Below, in pieces: positions 17,109-30,631 of a DNA stretch of 64,000 nucleotides. How positions within the stretch are numbered: the stretch's first letter is position 1; the number at the start of each line of letters is the position of its first letter. This DNA is from Mesorhizobium sp. J428 (GTDB lineage Bacteria; Pseudomonadota; Alphaproteobacteria; Rhizobiales; Rhizobiaceae), in NCBI RefSeq assembly GCF_024699925.1, contig NZ_JAJOMX010000001.1:62001-126000 (forward strand). Direction: 5' to 3'. Made by a program: the position numbers and the translations under genes. Below the pieces are notes generated by a model. That model did not search any database, had not been told where the DNA came from, and was given only the letters and a program-made list of their open reading frames with translations.

Positions 17109-17981
17109 ATGGGCCAGATCCGCTATCACCTCCGCGGGCCGAAGGCCGAGACGGAACGCGTCTACGCGGCGCTCGAACTCGGCCTGGAAGAAGAGGGCTG
17201 GCCGCTGTCCATCTTCGAGGTGGACGAGAAGGCGGCTATTTTCGAAGTCTCCGCCTATGTCGACGAGGCGGAGGACGGCGTTGCCGAACGCCTTGCCGCG
17301 CTGGTTCCCGACGACCTTGCGGACCGCAGCTTCGCGGTCGAGCCCGTTCCGGACATCGACTGGGTGACGAAGTCGCTGGAAGGGCTGAAGCCGGTGCGCG
17401 CCGGCCGGTTCCTGGTGCACGGCTCGCACGACCGCGACAAGCGTCGCATCGGCGATCTTGCGATCGAGATCGAGGCAGGACTAGCCTTCGGCACCGGTCA
17501 TCACGGCACGACGGCCGGCTGCCTGCAGGTTTTGTCGGAAGTGGTGCGGCGCGAGCATCCGCGCAACGCACTCGACCTCGGCACCGGCAGCGCCGTGCTC
17601 GCCATCGCGCTGGCGAAGATGGCACATATCCCGGTGCTCGCCACCGACATCGACCCGGTCGCAACGGAGGTGGCCAAGGAGAACGCGGCGATCAACGGCG
17701 TCGCCGCCTGGCTGACCTGCGTGACGGCGCCCGGCTTCCACCATGCGGCATTCGCGGCGGCGGGACCGTTCGACCTGATCGTCGCCAACATCCTCGCCCG
17801 CCCGCTGATGCGGCTCGCGCCGCAGATGGCACGCCATGTCACGCCGGGCGGATCCCTGGTGCTGTCGGGCATCCTCGACAGCCAGCGCAACGCGGTGGTG
17901 GCGGCCTATGCGGGCCAGCGCTTCCGCCATGTCAGGACGCTGCACCGCGAGGGCTGGGTGGCGATCCACCTCAAGCGCTAA
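17109..17981 (+). CDS. prmA: ribosomal protein L11 methyltransferase
   Basis: This 290-residue cytoplasmic enzyme uses S-adenosylmethionine to methylate ribosomal protein L11. The C-terminal Rossmann domain has the SAM-binding motif [18 protein letters not shown] near residues 153-170 and the PrmA-specific substrate loop [13 protein letters not shown]. The N-terminal L11-recognition domain carries the [10 protein letters not shown] segment. The gene begins two bases after the SCO stop and is probably co-transcribed with it. Confidence 0.95.
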   Translation: MGQIRYHLRGPKAETERVYAALELGLEEEGWPLSIFEVDEKAAIFEVSAYVDEAEDGVAERLAALVPDDLADRSFAVEPVPDIDWVTKSLEGLKPVRAGRFLVHGSHDRDKRRIGDLAIEIEAGLAFGTGHHGTTAGCLQVLSEVVRREHPRNALDLGTGSAVLAIALAKMAHIPVLATDIDPVATEVAKENAAINGVAAWLTCVTAPGFHHAAFAAAGPFDLIVANILARPLMRLAPQMARHVTPGGSLVLSGILDSQRNAVVAAYAGQRFRHVRTLHREGWVAIHLKR

Positions 17982-17996
17982 TCTCTCGCAGGCACG

Positions 17997-18023
17997 AAAA
18001 AGGCGGCTGTCTCCAGCCGCCTT
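17997..18023 (-). terminator. rho-independent terminator, effective on the minus strand
   Basis: A ten-base stem (AAGGCGGCTG at 18000-18009 with CAGCCGCCTT at 18014-18023, loop TCTC) lies between prmA and the convergent small gene. On the minus strand it is followed by TTTTTCG, so it best terminates the DUF1127-like gene at 18065-18250. On the plus strand the T-tract is weak, but the stem may also end prmA transcripts. Confidence 0.8.
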
Positions 18024-18064
18024 CACCAGCGCGACAAGCGCGCTCTACCGGTAAGGGTAGGAAA

Positions 18065-18250
18065 TCAGTACGCGTAGGGTGCGCGCGCGTTACGGCGCAG
18101 CACGTCACGGCTGTAGCCGTTCTTCGCCAGCGTCTCGTCGTCCAGCATCAGCAGGGCGCCGTTAACATAGTGGGTGGCCTGACGAGCACGCGCCTCGATC
18201 AACGCATTGAGCGCGTTGCGGAAAAAGCCGGGCTTCGCAGTCTTGGTCAT
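18065..18250 (-). CDS. small DUF1127-like protein
   Basis: This 61-residue protein reads FFRNALNALIEARARQATHYV and then LMLDDETLAKNGYSRDVLRR. The layout of an N-terminal helix of Arg/Ala followed by a leucine-spaced helix and a short Gly motif matches divergent DUF1127 proteins, with NGYSR in place of DIGWS. A good AAGGAGA site precedes the ATG. Its own terminator follows the stop. The function is unknown; it is probably a small regulatory or RNA-associated protein. Confidence 0.65.
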   Translation of the reverse strand: MTKTAKPGFFRNALNALIEARARQATHYVNGALLMLDDETLAKNGYSRDVLRRNARAPYAY

Positions 18251-18470
18251 GATGGTCTCCTTCGGTCGGACTATCCATCCTCCACGTCAGCCAATGTATG
18301 AAACACCGACTTGATTCACCATGGCTCATCTCGCATGTGCGATATGCAATTTTGCATATGCGAAGAGAGAATTGTGCAATGCAATATTCATAAATGCTCC
18401 GCCGGGCATCGAGATTGCAACGGCCGGTCGCTGCGGTTACCGTCGCGCCTCCCCGAAACCGGTGCCGAGC
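18251..18470. promoter_or_regulatory. divergent regulatory region with palindromes
   Basis: This 220-base AT-rich region separates the small gene at 18250 from the aminopeptidase P gene. It contains a perfect 8-2-8 palindrome (ATATGCAA, TT, TTGCATAT at 18342-18359), preceded by a second palindrome TCGCATGTGCGA at 18331-18342. Repeats of this type are typical operators for dimeric regulators. No specific regulator can be named. Confidence 0.5.
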
Positions 18471-20321
18471 ATGTTCCAGTCCTTCGACGTCACATCCGAT
18501 CCCTCCCAGGGTGCTGCCCGCGTGGCGCGCCTGCGCGAATGGCTTGCGGGGAAGAAGCTCGACGGCTTCATCGTGCCGCGCGCCGACGAGCATCAGGGCG
18601 AATATGTGCCGGCGCGCGCCGAAAGGCTGTCCTGGCTGACCGGCTTCACCGGATCGGCGGGCGCTGCGATCATCCTCGCCGACAGCGCGCAGATCTTCGT
18701 CGACGGCCGCTACACGCTCCAGGTGCGCGGCCAGGTCGATCCGTCGATCTTCTCGGTGCAGAACCTCGTCGAGACGCCGCCCGCCAAATGGCTGGGCGAG
18801 AATGCCCCAAAGGGCGCGCGGATCGGCTTCGACCCGTGGCTGCACACCATCGCAGAAGCCAAGGCGCTGAAGACCGCGCTCGAAAAGCGCGGCGCCGAAC
18901 TGGTCGCGGTGGCGAAGAACGCAGTGGACGCAATCTGGGACGACCAGCCGGCAGCTCCGCTCGAATCCGTCGACATCCAGCCGCTCGACTATGCGGGAGA
19001 GCTCGCCAAGGACAAGCTCGCGCGCATCGCCGAGAGCCTGAAGGCGGAAGGCGCGACCCACACGATCCTGACCGACCCCTCCTCGCTTGCGTGGACCTTC
19101 AACATCCGCGGGCGCGACGTGCCCCACACCCCGCTGGCGCTGGGCTTCGCGGTGATCTCGGCCGACGGCCAGCACCTGCTCTTCATGGACAAGCGGAAGC
19201 TGCCGCGCACCACGGAGGCCTATCTGACGCAACTGTCCGACATCCGGCCGCCGTCGACGCTGGAGAGCGAGATCGCGGCACTGGCGAAGGCCGGTGCCAA
19301 GGTCGGCCTCGATCAGTCGCTCGTGGCGGAGAAGCTGCGCCTGATCGTCGAGGAGAACGGCGGTACGGTCGTGTCCTTCGCCGACCCGGCACGCCTCCCC
19401 CGCGCCACCAAGAACGACGCCGAACTTGCAGGCACCCGCAACGCGCACCGGCGCGACGGTGCGGCCGTGTCGCGCTTCGTCCGCTGGATCGAGACGCGGC
19501 CGCCCGGTTCGGTGGACGAGATCGCGGCGGTGACCGCGCTGGAGAACTGCCGCACAGAGACCGGCAAGGAGCTGCAGATGCCGCTGCGCGACATCTCCTT
19601 CGACACGATCTCCGGCGCAGGGCCCAATGGCGCGGTCATCCACTATCGCGTGACGACCGCGACCAACCGCACGCTGGGTCCGGGCGAACTCTACCTCGTC
19701 GATTCCGGCGCCCAGCACCAGGACGGCACCACCGACATCACCCGCACGCTGCCGATCGGCGAGCCGACCAAGGAGATGCGCGAGCGCTATACGCTGGTGC
19801 TGAAGGGCATGATCCAGATCTCGATGCTGCGCTTTCCGCCAGGCACGCGCGGCGCCGACATCGACGCCTTCGCGCGCGCCGCCTTGTGGAAGGCCGGCCT
19901 CGACTACGCGCACGGCACCGGCCACGGCGTCGGATCGTTCCTGTCGGTGCACGAAGGCCCGCAGCGCATTGCCAAATCCGGCACCGAGAAGCTGCTGCCG
20001 GGGATGATTCTCTCCAACGAGCCGGGCTACTACAAGGAAGGCGCCTACGGCATCCGGCTGGAGAACCTGATCGTCGTCACCGAGGCGATGCCGGTCGAAG
20101 GCGGCGACCTGCCGATGCACGGCTTCGAGACGCTGACGCTGGTGCCCTTCGACAAGCGCATGATCGCGACGGAGCTCTTGACGCGCGAGGAGTTCGAGTG
20201 GCTGAACGCCTACCATGCGCGCGTGCGCGAGGAGGTAGGTCCCCTGCTGGCGGGCGACGAGCGGGCCTGGCTGGAAGCTGCGACCTCACCCTTCGCCGAC
20301 CACCATCATCCGAGCAGATAG
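18471..20321 (+). CDS. aminopeptidase P family Xaa-Pro peptidase (M24B)
   Basis: This 616-residue cytoplasmic metallopeptidase removes N-terminal residues before proline. The creatinase-like N-terminal domains (about residues 10-320) include ADEHQGEYVP and FTGSAGAAIIL. The C-terminal pita-bread domain carries the metal ligands: VDSGAQHQDGTTDITRT (two Asp), HGTGHGVGSFLSVHEGP (His) and ILSNEPGYYK (Glu), with GIRLENLIVV supplying the last Glu. The length matches the eukaryote-like long form common in rhizobia. The start at 18471 gives the usual N-terminus. It overlaps the convergent azlD gene by 16 bases. Confidence 0.92.
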   Translation: MFQSFDVTSDPSQGAARVARLREWLAGKKLDGFIVPRADEHQGEYVPARAERLSWLTGFTGSAGAAIILADSAQIFVDGRYTLQVRGQVDPSIFSVQNLVETPPAKWLGENAPKGARIGFDPWLHTIAEAKALKTALEKRGAELVAVAKNAVDAIWDDQPAAPLESVDIQPLDYAGELAKDKLARIAESLKAEGATHTILTDPSSLAWTFNIRGRDVPHTPLALGFAVISADGQHLLFMDKRKLPRTTEAYLTQLSDIRPPSTLESEIAALAKAGAKVGLDQSLVAEKLRLIVEENGGTVVSFADPARLPRATKNDAELAGTRNAHRRDGAAVSRFVRWIETRPPGSVDEIAAVTALENCRTETGKELQMPLRDISFDTISGAGPNGAVIHYRVTTATNRTLGPGELYLVDSGAQHQDGTTDITRTLPIGEPTKEMRERYTLVLKGMIQISMLRFPPGTRGADIDAFARAALWKAGLDYAHGTGHGVGSFLSVHEGPQRIAKSGTEKLLPGMILSNEPGYYKEGAYGIRLENLIVVTEAMPVEGGDLPMHGFETLTLVPFDKRMIATELLTREEFEWLNAYHARVREEVGPLLAGDERAWLEAATSPFADHHHPSR

Positions 20322-20602
20322 CGCAGCCCGATCAGCACCACCGCGCCGGCGATGAACATCGGTATGAAGCTGAAGCGCAGCGCGACGAGGCCCGCGACCA
20401 CCATCGCCGATAGTTCGGCCGGCCCGCCGTTGAACAGCGCCGGCGCGAACAGCGTGGTGAGAACCGCGGCGGGCACGGCGTTGAGCCCGGCCTCCACGCG
20501 CGGGGGAATGCGCTCGAAGCGCGACAGGACGAAATGGCCGCCTGCACGTGCCAGATAGGTCATTGCCGCAGCGGCGAGGATGATCCAGACCGTCCCGCTC
20601 AT
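20306..20602 (-). CDS. azlD: AzlD family branched-chain amino acid exporter subunit
   Basis: This 98-residue protein has three or four hydrophobic helices and the AzlD patterns LARAGGHFVLSRF and GLNAVPAAVLTTLFAPALF. AzlD works with AzlC as a two-component exporter of branched-chain or related amino acids. The ATG overlaps the azlC stop by four bases, so the pair is translationally coupled. Confidence 0.88.
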   Translation of the reverse strand: MSGTVWIILAAAAMTYLARAGGHFVLSRFERIPPRVEAGLNAVPAAVLTTLFAPALFNGGPAELSAMVVAGLVALRFSFIPMFIAGAVVLIGLRYLLG

Positions 20603-21348
20603 GGCGCGGCCCCCGCCTCGTCGGGCTCAGGATCGGCCGGCGGATGCGGCTTCGCCAGCGCGGCGGCGAGCGCTACGCCGGCGGCGGCGCCGATCGAGAC
20701 ATGCCAGGGCGAACCGACATAGCGGTAGGCGATCACCGCGACGACGCCTGAGGCGACGACGATGGGCAGCCAGAGCGGACGCTTGCGGAAGCCCATGACC
20801 AGCCCGAGGAAGTAGATCGGCAGGAGGAAGTCGAGCCCAAGCGCATGGGTGTCGGGGATCAGTGCGCCGAACCCCGCGCCGATCGCCGAGAGCAGGACCC
20901 AGGTAAGGTAGACCAGCACGCCCATGCCCATGTACCACGCGAAGCCGATCTCCTGCCGCGCCTCGATCTTGCGCTCGCTCTCCGCATAGACGGGATCGAC
21001 AAGGAAGAAGAAGCCGACGGCCTGCTGCCAGGGACGCCAGTGCGTGATGCGCCGGCCGACGGCGGCGGAATAGAGCACATGGCGGAAATTGACGGCGAAG
21101 ATCGACAGGACCACGATCCAGCCCGGCAGGCGCTGCCCGAACAGCTCGACGCCGACCATCTGCGATGCGCCGCCGAAAATCGTCATGCTCATCAAGACGA
21201 TCTCGAAGAACGAGAGCCCCTGCTTCGCGGCGAGCGCCCCGTAGAGGATACCGAACGGCGCTGCCGCAAACGTCGCGGGAATTGCGGCCCGCATGCCCGA
21301 CCAGAACTGGCTCGAAGTATTCGCAGGAATGGTAGTCTCCACGCCCAT
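20599..21348 (-). CDS. azlC: AzlC family branched-chain amino acid exporter subunit
   Basis: This 249-residue inner-membrane protein has the AzlC motifs FGILYGALAAKQGLSFFE, FGGASQMVGVELFG and NFRHVLYSAAVGR. It forms the larger half of the AzlCD export system. A gap of about 84 bases separates its start from the 3' end of ligA upstream on the same strand. Confidence 0.92.
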   Translation of the reverse strand: MGVETTIPANTSSQFWSGMRAAIPATFAAAPFGILYGALAAKQGLSFFEIVLMSMTIFGGASQMVGVELFGQRLPGWIVVLSIFAVNFRHVLYSAAVGRRITHWRPWQQAVGFFFLVDPVYAESERKIEARQEIGFAWYMGMGVLVYLTWVLLSAIGAGFGALIPDTHALGLDFLLPIYFLGLVMGFRKRPLWLPIVVASGVVAVIAYRYVGSPWHVSIGAAAGVALAAALAKPHPPADPEPDEAGAAP

Positions 21349-21432
21349 GTCAGGTTCATCGTCGCGGGCGTTGTAGGTTCGTCCGCCGGGCGTGTCTGTT
21401 GAATTCGGTTGAGCCAGCGTTCAGCCCGGCAA

Positions 21433-25355
<3,923 letters not shown>

Positions 25356-25365
25356 GAATGGCGGA

Positions 25366-26235
25366 TCAGGTGCCGATGATGGCCCGGCCGGCCTTCGAGA
25401 TCCATGAGCCGGTATTCTCGCGCGGCTCCAGCCCGCCCTTCTGCAGCAGGGCGTAGGAGTCCTTGTACCACTGGCTGTCCGGATAGTTGTGGCCGAGCAC
25501 GGCGGCGGCGGTCTGTGCTTCGGAGGTGAGGCCCATCGCGTAGTAACCTTCCACCAGGCGCGCCAGCGCTTCCTCGACGTGGCGGGTGCTGGAATAGGTT
25601 TCCACCACGACGCGGAACCGCTTCATCGCCGCGATATATTCGCGCCGCTCGAGATAGTAGCGACCGACCTGCATCTCCTTGCCGGCCAGCTGGTCGCGCG
25701 CAAAGCGCATCTTCGCCTTGGCGTCCTCGACATATTCCGAATCGGGCCAGCGCTGGACCAGCTCGTCCATCGCCTCCACCGTGCGGCGCGCTTCCTTCTG
25801 GTCCTGCGTCACATCGCGGATCTGGCGATACCACGACAGGCCGATGATGTACTGCGCATAGGCGGCGTCCGGCGAAGTCGGGTAGAGGCTGATGTAGCGC
25901 TTGGCGCCGGAGATCGCCTCGTCGTAATTGCCCTGCCGGTAGTTGGCGAAAGCGCCCATAACGAGCGACTTGCGGGCGAACTCGGAATAGGGGTGCTGGC
26001 GATCAACGGCCTCGAACTTCTTGATCGCCTCGCCCATGCGGCCCGCATTCATGTTGGCGAGGCCTTCATTGTAGAGCTTGTCCGCCGGATCGGTTTCCTC
26101 GACATAGGTCGAGAGGTCGAGGTCCTTTTCGCCGCCAAAGCCCATGCACCCCGACAAAGCGACGGGCGCAAGGAGAACCGGAAGAACCAACATCGGCAGT
26201 CGCGAGATCACGCTCGCTTTGTGCAGCTTCGACAT
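25366..26235 (-). CDS. bamD: outer membrane assembly lipoprotein BamD
   Basis: This 289-residue lipoprotein of the outer-membrane beta-barrel assembly complex has an N-terminal lipoprotein signal with lipobox LSGC near residues 28-31 and then five TPR-like repeats (for example [20 protein letters not shown] and [19 protein letters not shown]). The start at 26235 gives the correct signal length; an in-frame start seven codons upstream is less likely. It lies between lpxC and recN, the usual rhizobial order. Confidence 0.93.
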   Translation of the reverse strand: MSKLHKASVISRLPMLVLPVLLAPVALSGCMGFGGEKDLDLSTYVEETDPADKLYNEGLANMNAGRMGEAIKKFEAVDRQHPYSEFARKSLVMGAFANYRQGNYDEAISGAKRYISLYPTSPDAAYAQYIIGLSWYRQIRDVTQDQKEARRTVEAMDELVQRWPDSEYVEDAKAKMRFARDQLAGKEMQVGRYYLERREYIAAMKRFRVVVETYSSTRHVEEALARLVEGYYAMGLTSEAQTAAAVLGHNYPDSQWYKDSYALLQKGGLEPRENTGSWISKAGRAIIGT

Positions 26236-26373
26236 GGACTTGCCTCTCCGGTGCACCCGAGAATTATGGGCGAAATGACTTTGGCCCGGAACGGTTCATA
26301 AATCATAACCGCCCGAACGGGGCAACGCTGTGCCCATTCAATGGCGCAATTTTGTGGCGGAAAAGGCGACGCC

Positions 26374-27324
26374 TCAAATCATCCAGGGCGCATACACAGG
26401 CGCGTTCACGGCGACCATTTCGCCGACACGCCCCCGACCCTGCCGCACCGTCTCGACGATCTCGAAGGCGCTGCGATCGGACAGCAAGCGGCGAAGCGCC
26501 GATGCGTTGAGCTTGTGACCGCCGCGCCACGACCGGAAGCAGCCGATGAAACGAGCGCCCGCGAGCGCGAGGTCGCCCATCGCGTCGAGCGTCTTATGAC
26601 GGGCGAACTCGTCGGCGAAGCGCAGCCCCTCGACATTGATCACACGGTGATCGTCGCCGATGACGACCGAGTTCTCCAACGAAGAGCCGAGCGCATAGCC
26701 CGCCGCCCACAGCCGCTCGACGTCGCGCATGAAGCCGAAGGTGCGGGCGCGCGAAATATCCTTGCGGAAGCGTGCGGCGTCGATGTCGGTCGCAAACGCC
26801 TGGCGGCCGATCGCCGGACTGTCGAACTCGATGTCGACCTCGAACCGGGTGCCGTTATAGGGGCGGAATTCGGCCCAGGACGATCCGCTCTCGATTCGCA
26901 CCGGCTTGACGATGCGGATGTAGCGGCGGCGCGCATCCTGTTCCTCGATGCCGGCCTGGTCGAACGCGTCGACGAACATCGCCGCGCTGCCGTCGAGGAT
27001 CGGAACCTCGGGCCCGTCGATCTCGATCGCGACATTGTCGATGCCGAGGCCGAGAAGCGCGGCCATCAGATGCTCGACGGTCGCGACATAGGCGCCCGAC
27101 GGGTCGCCGAGCACGGTGCTCAGGTCCGTCGCGCCGATCTCCGACACGAGCGCGCGAATCTCGCGCGGCGTCCCGTCCAGATCGATACGACTGAAAACGA
27201 CCCCGGTATCGGGGTCGGCGGGACTGAAATGAATCGAAACCGCCTTGCCGCTGTGAACGCCAATGCCTGAAAGCGTCACGCGCGATTTCAGTGTCGTCTG
27301 ATATTCCTGCAAACTAAGCCCCAT
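26374..27324 (-). CDS. lpxC: UDP-3-O-acyl-N-acetylglucosamine deacetylase LpxC
   Basis: This 316-residue zinc enzyme catalyses the committed step of lipid A synthesis in the cytoplasm. Its motifs include GIGVHSGKAV, TVEHLMAALLGLGIDN with a zinc histidine, and ARHKTLDAMGDLALAG with the second zinc histidine and aspartate. The start at 27324 (MGLSLQEYQTT) matches the usual N-terminus; an in-frame ATG at 27345 has a ribosome-binding site too close to it. A long inverted repeat lies in the upstream leader. Confidence 0.95.
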   Translation of the reverse strand: MGLSLQEYQTTLKSRVTLSGIGVHSGKAVSIHFSPADPDTGVVFSRIDLDGTPREIRALVSEIGATDLSTVLGDPSGAYVATVEHLMAALLGLGIDNVAIEIDGPEVPILDGSAAMFVDAFDQAGIEEQDARRRYIRIVKPVRIESGSSWAEFRPYNGTRFEVDIEFDSPAIGRQAFATDIDAARFRKDISRARTFGFMRDVERLWAAGYALGSSLENSVVIGDDHRVINVEGLRFADEFARHKTLDAMGDLALAGARFIGCFRSWRGGHKLNASALRRLLSDRSAFEIVETVRQGRGRVGEMVAVNAPVYAPWMI

Positions 27325-27442
27325 ACAACCCGCCTTGGCTGGCATGCCTCCGTCTCGCGGAGCTTCCTTTTCGTCCTGCCAGCACAGACCGGGTCACCAT
27401 CCCCAAATAGGCCCGATCCAACCAAAATCTCGCCTGGAAGAT

Positions 27443-27501
27443 AGTTTGTGCGCAGAGAGTCGCCAAATCACGCTTTCTTACTCGCTGTTACCGCACAAAC
27501 T
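27443..27501 (-). promoter_or_regulatory. lpxC leader with long-range inverted repeat
   Basis: A perfect ten-base inverted repeat, AGTTTGTGCG at 27443-27452 and CGCACAAACT at 27492-27501, flanks 39 bases upstream of lpxC. A second complementary pair, GAGAGT at 27455-27460 and ACTCTC at 27500-27505, partly overlaps it, so the two pairings would compete in the lpxC leader RNA. The region lies between the ftsZ terminator and lpxC. Confidence 0.45.
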
Positions 27502-27549
27502 CTCAAAAACCCCGTCTAAGCCCTTATCGCAGCTTACATTTCACAAGTG

Positions 27550-27573
27550 AAAAGGAGGGGTCGAAACCCCTCC
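27550..27573 (-). terminator. rho-independent terminator of ftsZ
   Basis: A perfect eight-base stem (GGAGGGGT at 27554-27561 with ACCCCTCC at 27566-27573, four-base loop) is followed on the minus strand by TTTTCAC. It lies about 33 bases beyond the ftsZ stop and separates the dcw transcript from lpxC. Confidence 0.85.
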
Positions 27574-27605
27574 TCCACATCACACGTAACAAACGGCGCC
27601 GAGCG

Positions 27606-29252
27606 TCAGTTGGCCTGCCTGCGCAGGAAGGCCGGAATCTCGAGCTGATCGTCCTCGTGAATCGCCCGCGGCTGGGCGACGACACGGCCGTGCTCGTCGA
27701 GCTGGCCGCGGCGCGGTGCGTAGAGCGAGGGGTCCTGGCTGGGCAGCCGGCGGGCTTCCGGAGCGGGTTGCAGCTTCGGTTCGCGCGGCTGGGCCGGCTG
27801 AAGACGTGCCGGCTCCTCTTCCTTGCGGCCGAGGCTGGAGGTCAGGCGCTTGAGGAGCCCCATCGGGCCGCGCTCGTCGGGTTCGGCGGCGCGCGCAGCC
27901 TGCTGTGCCTCAAGGGCAGCATGCACGACCGGCGGGAAATCCTCGACCCGCGGCATGCGCGGAGCGACCGGAGCCTGAGCGACCGGAGCGGCCTGGGCCA
28001 CCGGCTGCTGGACCTGCCGCACGACCTGCTCGGCAACGGGCTGCTGGAAGAGCGTGCTCTTCGGACGGAAATCCTGCTCGGGCTGGGCCGGCGCGACGTG
28101 GACCTCGGCGGCGCGAATGGCCTCTGCGATCGGGTCGAGAGGACGCTCCTCCATCCGCGGCGCCTCGGCGACGCGGGCCACCGGCTGCTGCGGAGCGGCG
28201 ACCGGACGAACCTCAGCAGCGGGCTGCTGCGGCTTGGCGACCTGCTTCGGCATCTGGCGCAGCGGCGGGGCCGACATCTCGATGCCGGTCTTGTCGATGC
28301 CCGTGGCAACCACCGACACGCGGATAACGCCCTCCAGCTCTTCGTCGAAGGTGGCGCCGAGGATGATGTTGGCGTCCGGATCGACTTCCTCGCGGATGCG
28401 GGTCGCAGCCTCGTCGACCTCGAACAGGGTGAGGTCGCGGCCGCCGGTGATCGAGATCAGCAGGCCCTTGGCCCCCTTCATCGAGGTCTCGTCGAGCAGC
28501 GGATTGGCGATCGCGGCCTCCGCGGCGGCCATCGCACGGCCCTCGCCCGAGGCCTCGCCCGTGCCCATCATCGCCTTGCCCATCTCGCGCATCACCGAAC
28601 GGACGTCGGCGAAGTCGAGGTTGATCAGGCCTTCCTTGACCATTAGGTCGGTGATGCAGGCGACGCCGGAGTAGAGCACCTGGTCGGCCATCGCGAAGGC
28701 GTCGGCGAAGGTGGTCTTGTCGTTGGCAATGCGGAACAGGTTCTGGTTCGGGATGACGATGAGCGTGTCGACGCTCTTCATCAGTTCCTCGATGGCCGAT
28801 TCCGCGGTCTTCATGCGGCGCTGGCCCTCGAAGTGGAAGGGCTTGGTGACGACGCCGACGGTGAGGATGCCCTTTTCGCGCGCCGCACGCGCCACGACGG
28901 GAGCAGCGCCCGAGCCAGTGCCGCCGCCCATGCCGGCGGTGACGAAGCACATGTGGGTGCCGTTGAGATGATCGACGATCTCGTCGAGGCATTCTTCCGC
29001 GGCGGCGCGGCCGACCTCAGGCTGCGATCCGGCACCGAGGCCTTCGGTGACGTTGGCGCCGAGCTGGATGATGCGTTCGGCCTTGGACGTGGCTAGTGCC
29101 TGGGCATCCGTGTTGGCCACGACGAACTCGACGCCGCGCAGGCCGGCGGTGATCATGTTGTTGACGGCATTGCCGCCGCCCCCGCCGACGCCGAACACGG
29201 TGATCCGGGGCTTCAGCTCTGTGATGTCCGGCTTCTTGAGATTGATCGTCAT
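27606..29252 (-). CDS. ftsZ: cell division protein FtsZ
   Basis: This 548-residue tubulin-like GTPase forms the division ring. The tubulin signature GGGTGSG is at residues 109-115, and the GTPase core runs to about residue 318. A long linker of roughly 210 residues rich in Pro, Ala, Val and Gln follows (repeats such as QQPVA and AQAPVAPR). The protein ends with the conserved tail [14 protein letters not shown], the peptide that binds FtsA and other partners. A GAGGACA site precedes the ATG. It is the last gene of the mraZ-ftsZ run and is followed by a terminator. Confidence 0.97.
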   Translation of the reverse strand: MTINLKKPDITELKPRITVFGVGGGGGNAVNNMITAGLRGVEFVVANTDAQALATSKAERIIQLGANVTEGLGAGSQPEVGRAAAEECLDEIVDHLNGTHMCFVTAGMGGGTGSGAAPVVARAAREKGILTVGVVTKPFHFEGQRRMKTAESAIEELMKSVDTLIVIPNQNLFRIANDKTTFADAFAMADQVLYSGVACITDLMVKEGLINLDFADVRSVMREMGKAMMGTGEASGEGRAMAAAEAAIANPLLDETSMKGAKGLLISITGGRDLTLFEVDEAATRIREEVDPDANIILGATFDEELEGVIRVSVVATGIDKTGIEMSAPPLRQMPKQVAKPQQPAAEVRPVAAPQQPVARVAEAPRMEERPLDPIAEAIRAAEVHVAPAQPEQDFRPKSTLFQQPVAEQVVRQVQQPVAQAAPVAQAPVAPRMPRVEDFPPVVHAALEAQQAARAAEPDERGPMGLLKRLTSSLGRKEEEPARLQPAQPREPKLQPAPEARRLPSQDPSLYAPRRGQLDEHGRVVAQPRAIHEDDQLEIPAFLRRQAN

Positions 29253-29324
29253 TGTCCTCGTCCTTTGCCTTTCCTGCCGCCTCGCCGCGCGGCTGCTGTT
29301 CTTCGGGCCGCAGCCCCACCCAAA

Positions 29325-30631
29325 CTAGAAACTGTCCCTGATCCACTGGCCGACACGATGGAGCCGTCCCCCGGTGCCGTGCTCTTCATACGCAATCCGC
29401 CGACCCGCCTCGTTTCGAAGCTTGCGACCTGCGGATAGATCATCAGGCCGACCACCGCCGAGAAGGCAGGCCCTTTCGCCGCTTCCGGCAGGCCCTGGAT
29501 TCCCAGCGGCCGGCCGATGCGCACATTGCGTCCGAGAATGCGCCGCGCTGCATCCGGCAGGCCGGAGAGCTGGCTGGCGCCGCCCGTCAACACCACGCGC
29601 TTGCCTACGGTGTTGCCGAAGCCGGACTTGTTGAGCCGGTCGCGCACGAGTTCGAGCGTCTCGTCGATGCGGGCGCGCACGATGCGCGTCATGACGGCGC
29701 GCGGGATCTGCAGCGGCACGTCGGTGTCGTCGCCGCCCATCGGCGGCACCGTGACAATGTCGCGGTCGTCCGCACCGGTCTGCAACGCTGAACCGTGCAT
29801 CACCTTCAACCGCTCGGCATCCTCAAGCCGAGCCGACAGGCCGCGCGCGAGATCGTGGGTGACGTGGCCACCACCGATCGGAATCGCATCCGCGAAGACG
29901 AACTTGCCTTCCGAGAATACCGAGATCGTCGTCGTGCCGCCGCCCATGTCGATGCAGGCGGCACCCATCTCGGCCTCGTCGTCGACGAGAGCCGCGAGCG
30001 CACTGGCATAGGGCGTCGCAACCATGCGCTCGACCGACAGGTGGGCGCGGTTGACGCAGAGCTCCAGATTGCGCTGCGGCGCGGCGTCGCCCGTCAGCAC
30101 ATGCATGTCGACGCCCAGCGTTTCGCCCACCATGCCGCGCGGATCGCGCACGCCGCGCTCGCCGTCGAGCGAGAAGCCGACGGCGAGCGAATGAACCACT
30201 TCGCGCTCGGCCCTGAGCGCCTGACGCGAGCCCGCAGCCAGGACCTGCTTGATGTCGTTGGCGTCGACCTCGTGGCCGCCGAGATTGATCGAGGCCTGGA
30301 AGGATTCGCTCTTCAGCCGGCCGGACGACAGGTTGATGATGAGCGATTCGACCGTCAGACCCGCCATCCGCTCGGCGGCGTCGACCGCCAGGCGGATCGC
30401 CTGCTCGGCCTTGTCGAGGTCGACGATCATGCCGGCCTTGACGCCCTGCGACTTCTGGTGGCCGATGCCGATGACCTGCATCTTGTGCGTCCGCCCCGGC
30501 AGGCGCGCGCTCTCCTCGCGCGGCTTGAGGCGCGCGATGATGCAGCAGACCTTGCTCGACCCGATATCGAGAACGGTGATGACGCCCGACTTGGGCGCGC
30601 CGCTGGATTTGTTGGGGACGAGCCAGCTCAT
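29325..30631 (-). CDS. ftsA: cell division protein FtsA; frameshifted near the C-terminus
   Basis: This actin-like ATPase tethers FtsZ to the membrane. The sequence has VLDIGSSKVCCIIARL, ACIDMGGGTTTISVF and VVLTGGASQLSG, the actin-fold motifs. In the uninterrupted frame the protein ends in a non-conserved tail that runs to the ftsZ start. In another frame just before that, from about 29380, the sequence reads GGRLHRVGQWIRDSF and stops at 29325. That is the expected amphipathic C-terminal membrane-targeting helix of FtsA. The span is one base short of whole codons, so one base is probably missing near 29375-29382. The restored protein is about 435 residues and leaves a normal gap before ftsZ. 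Without restoration, membrane attachment would be lost. Confidence 0.88.

Noticed and set aside
18162..20216. Very long open frame (684 codons) on the minus strand opposite aminopeptidase P
   Set aside because: It is the antisense of a well-conserved gene, has no family features, and reflects the scarcity of stop codons at high G+C.
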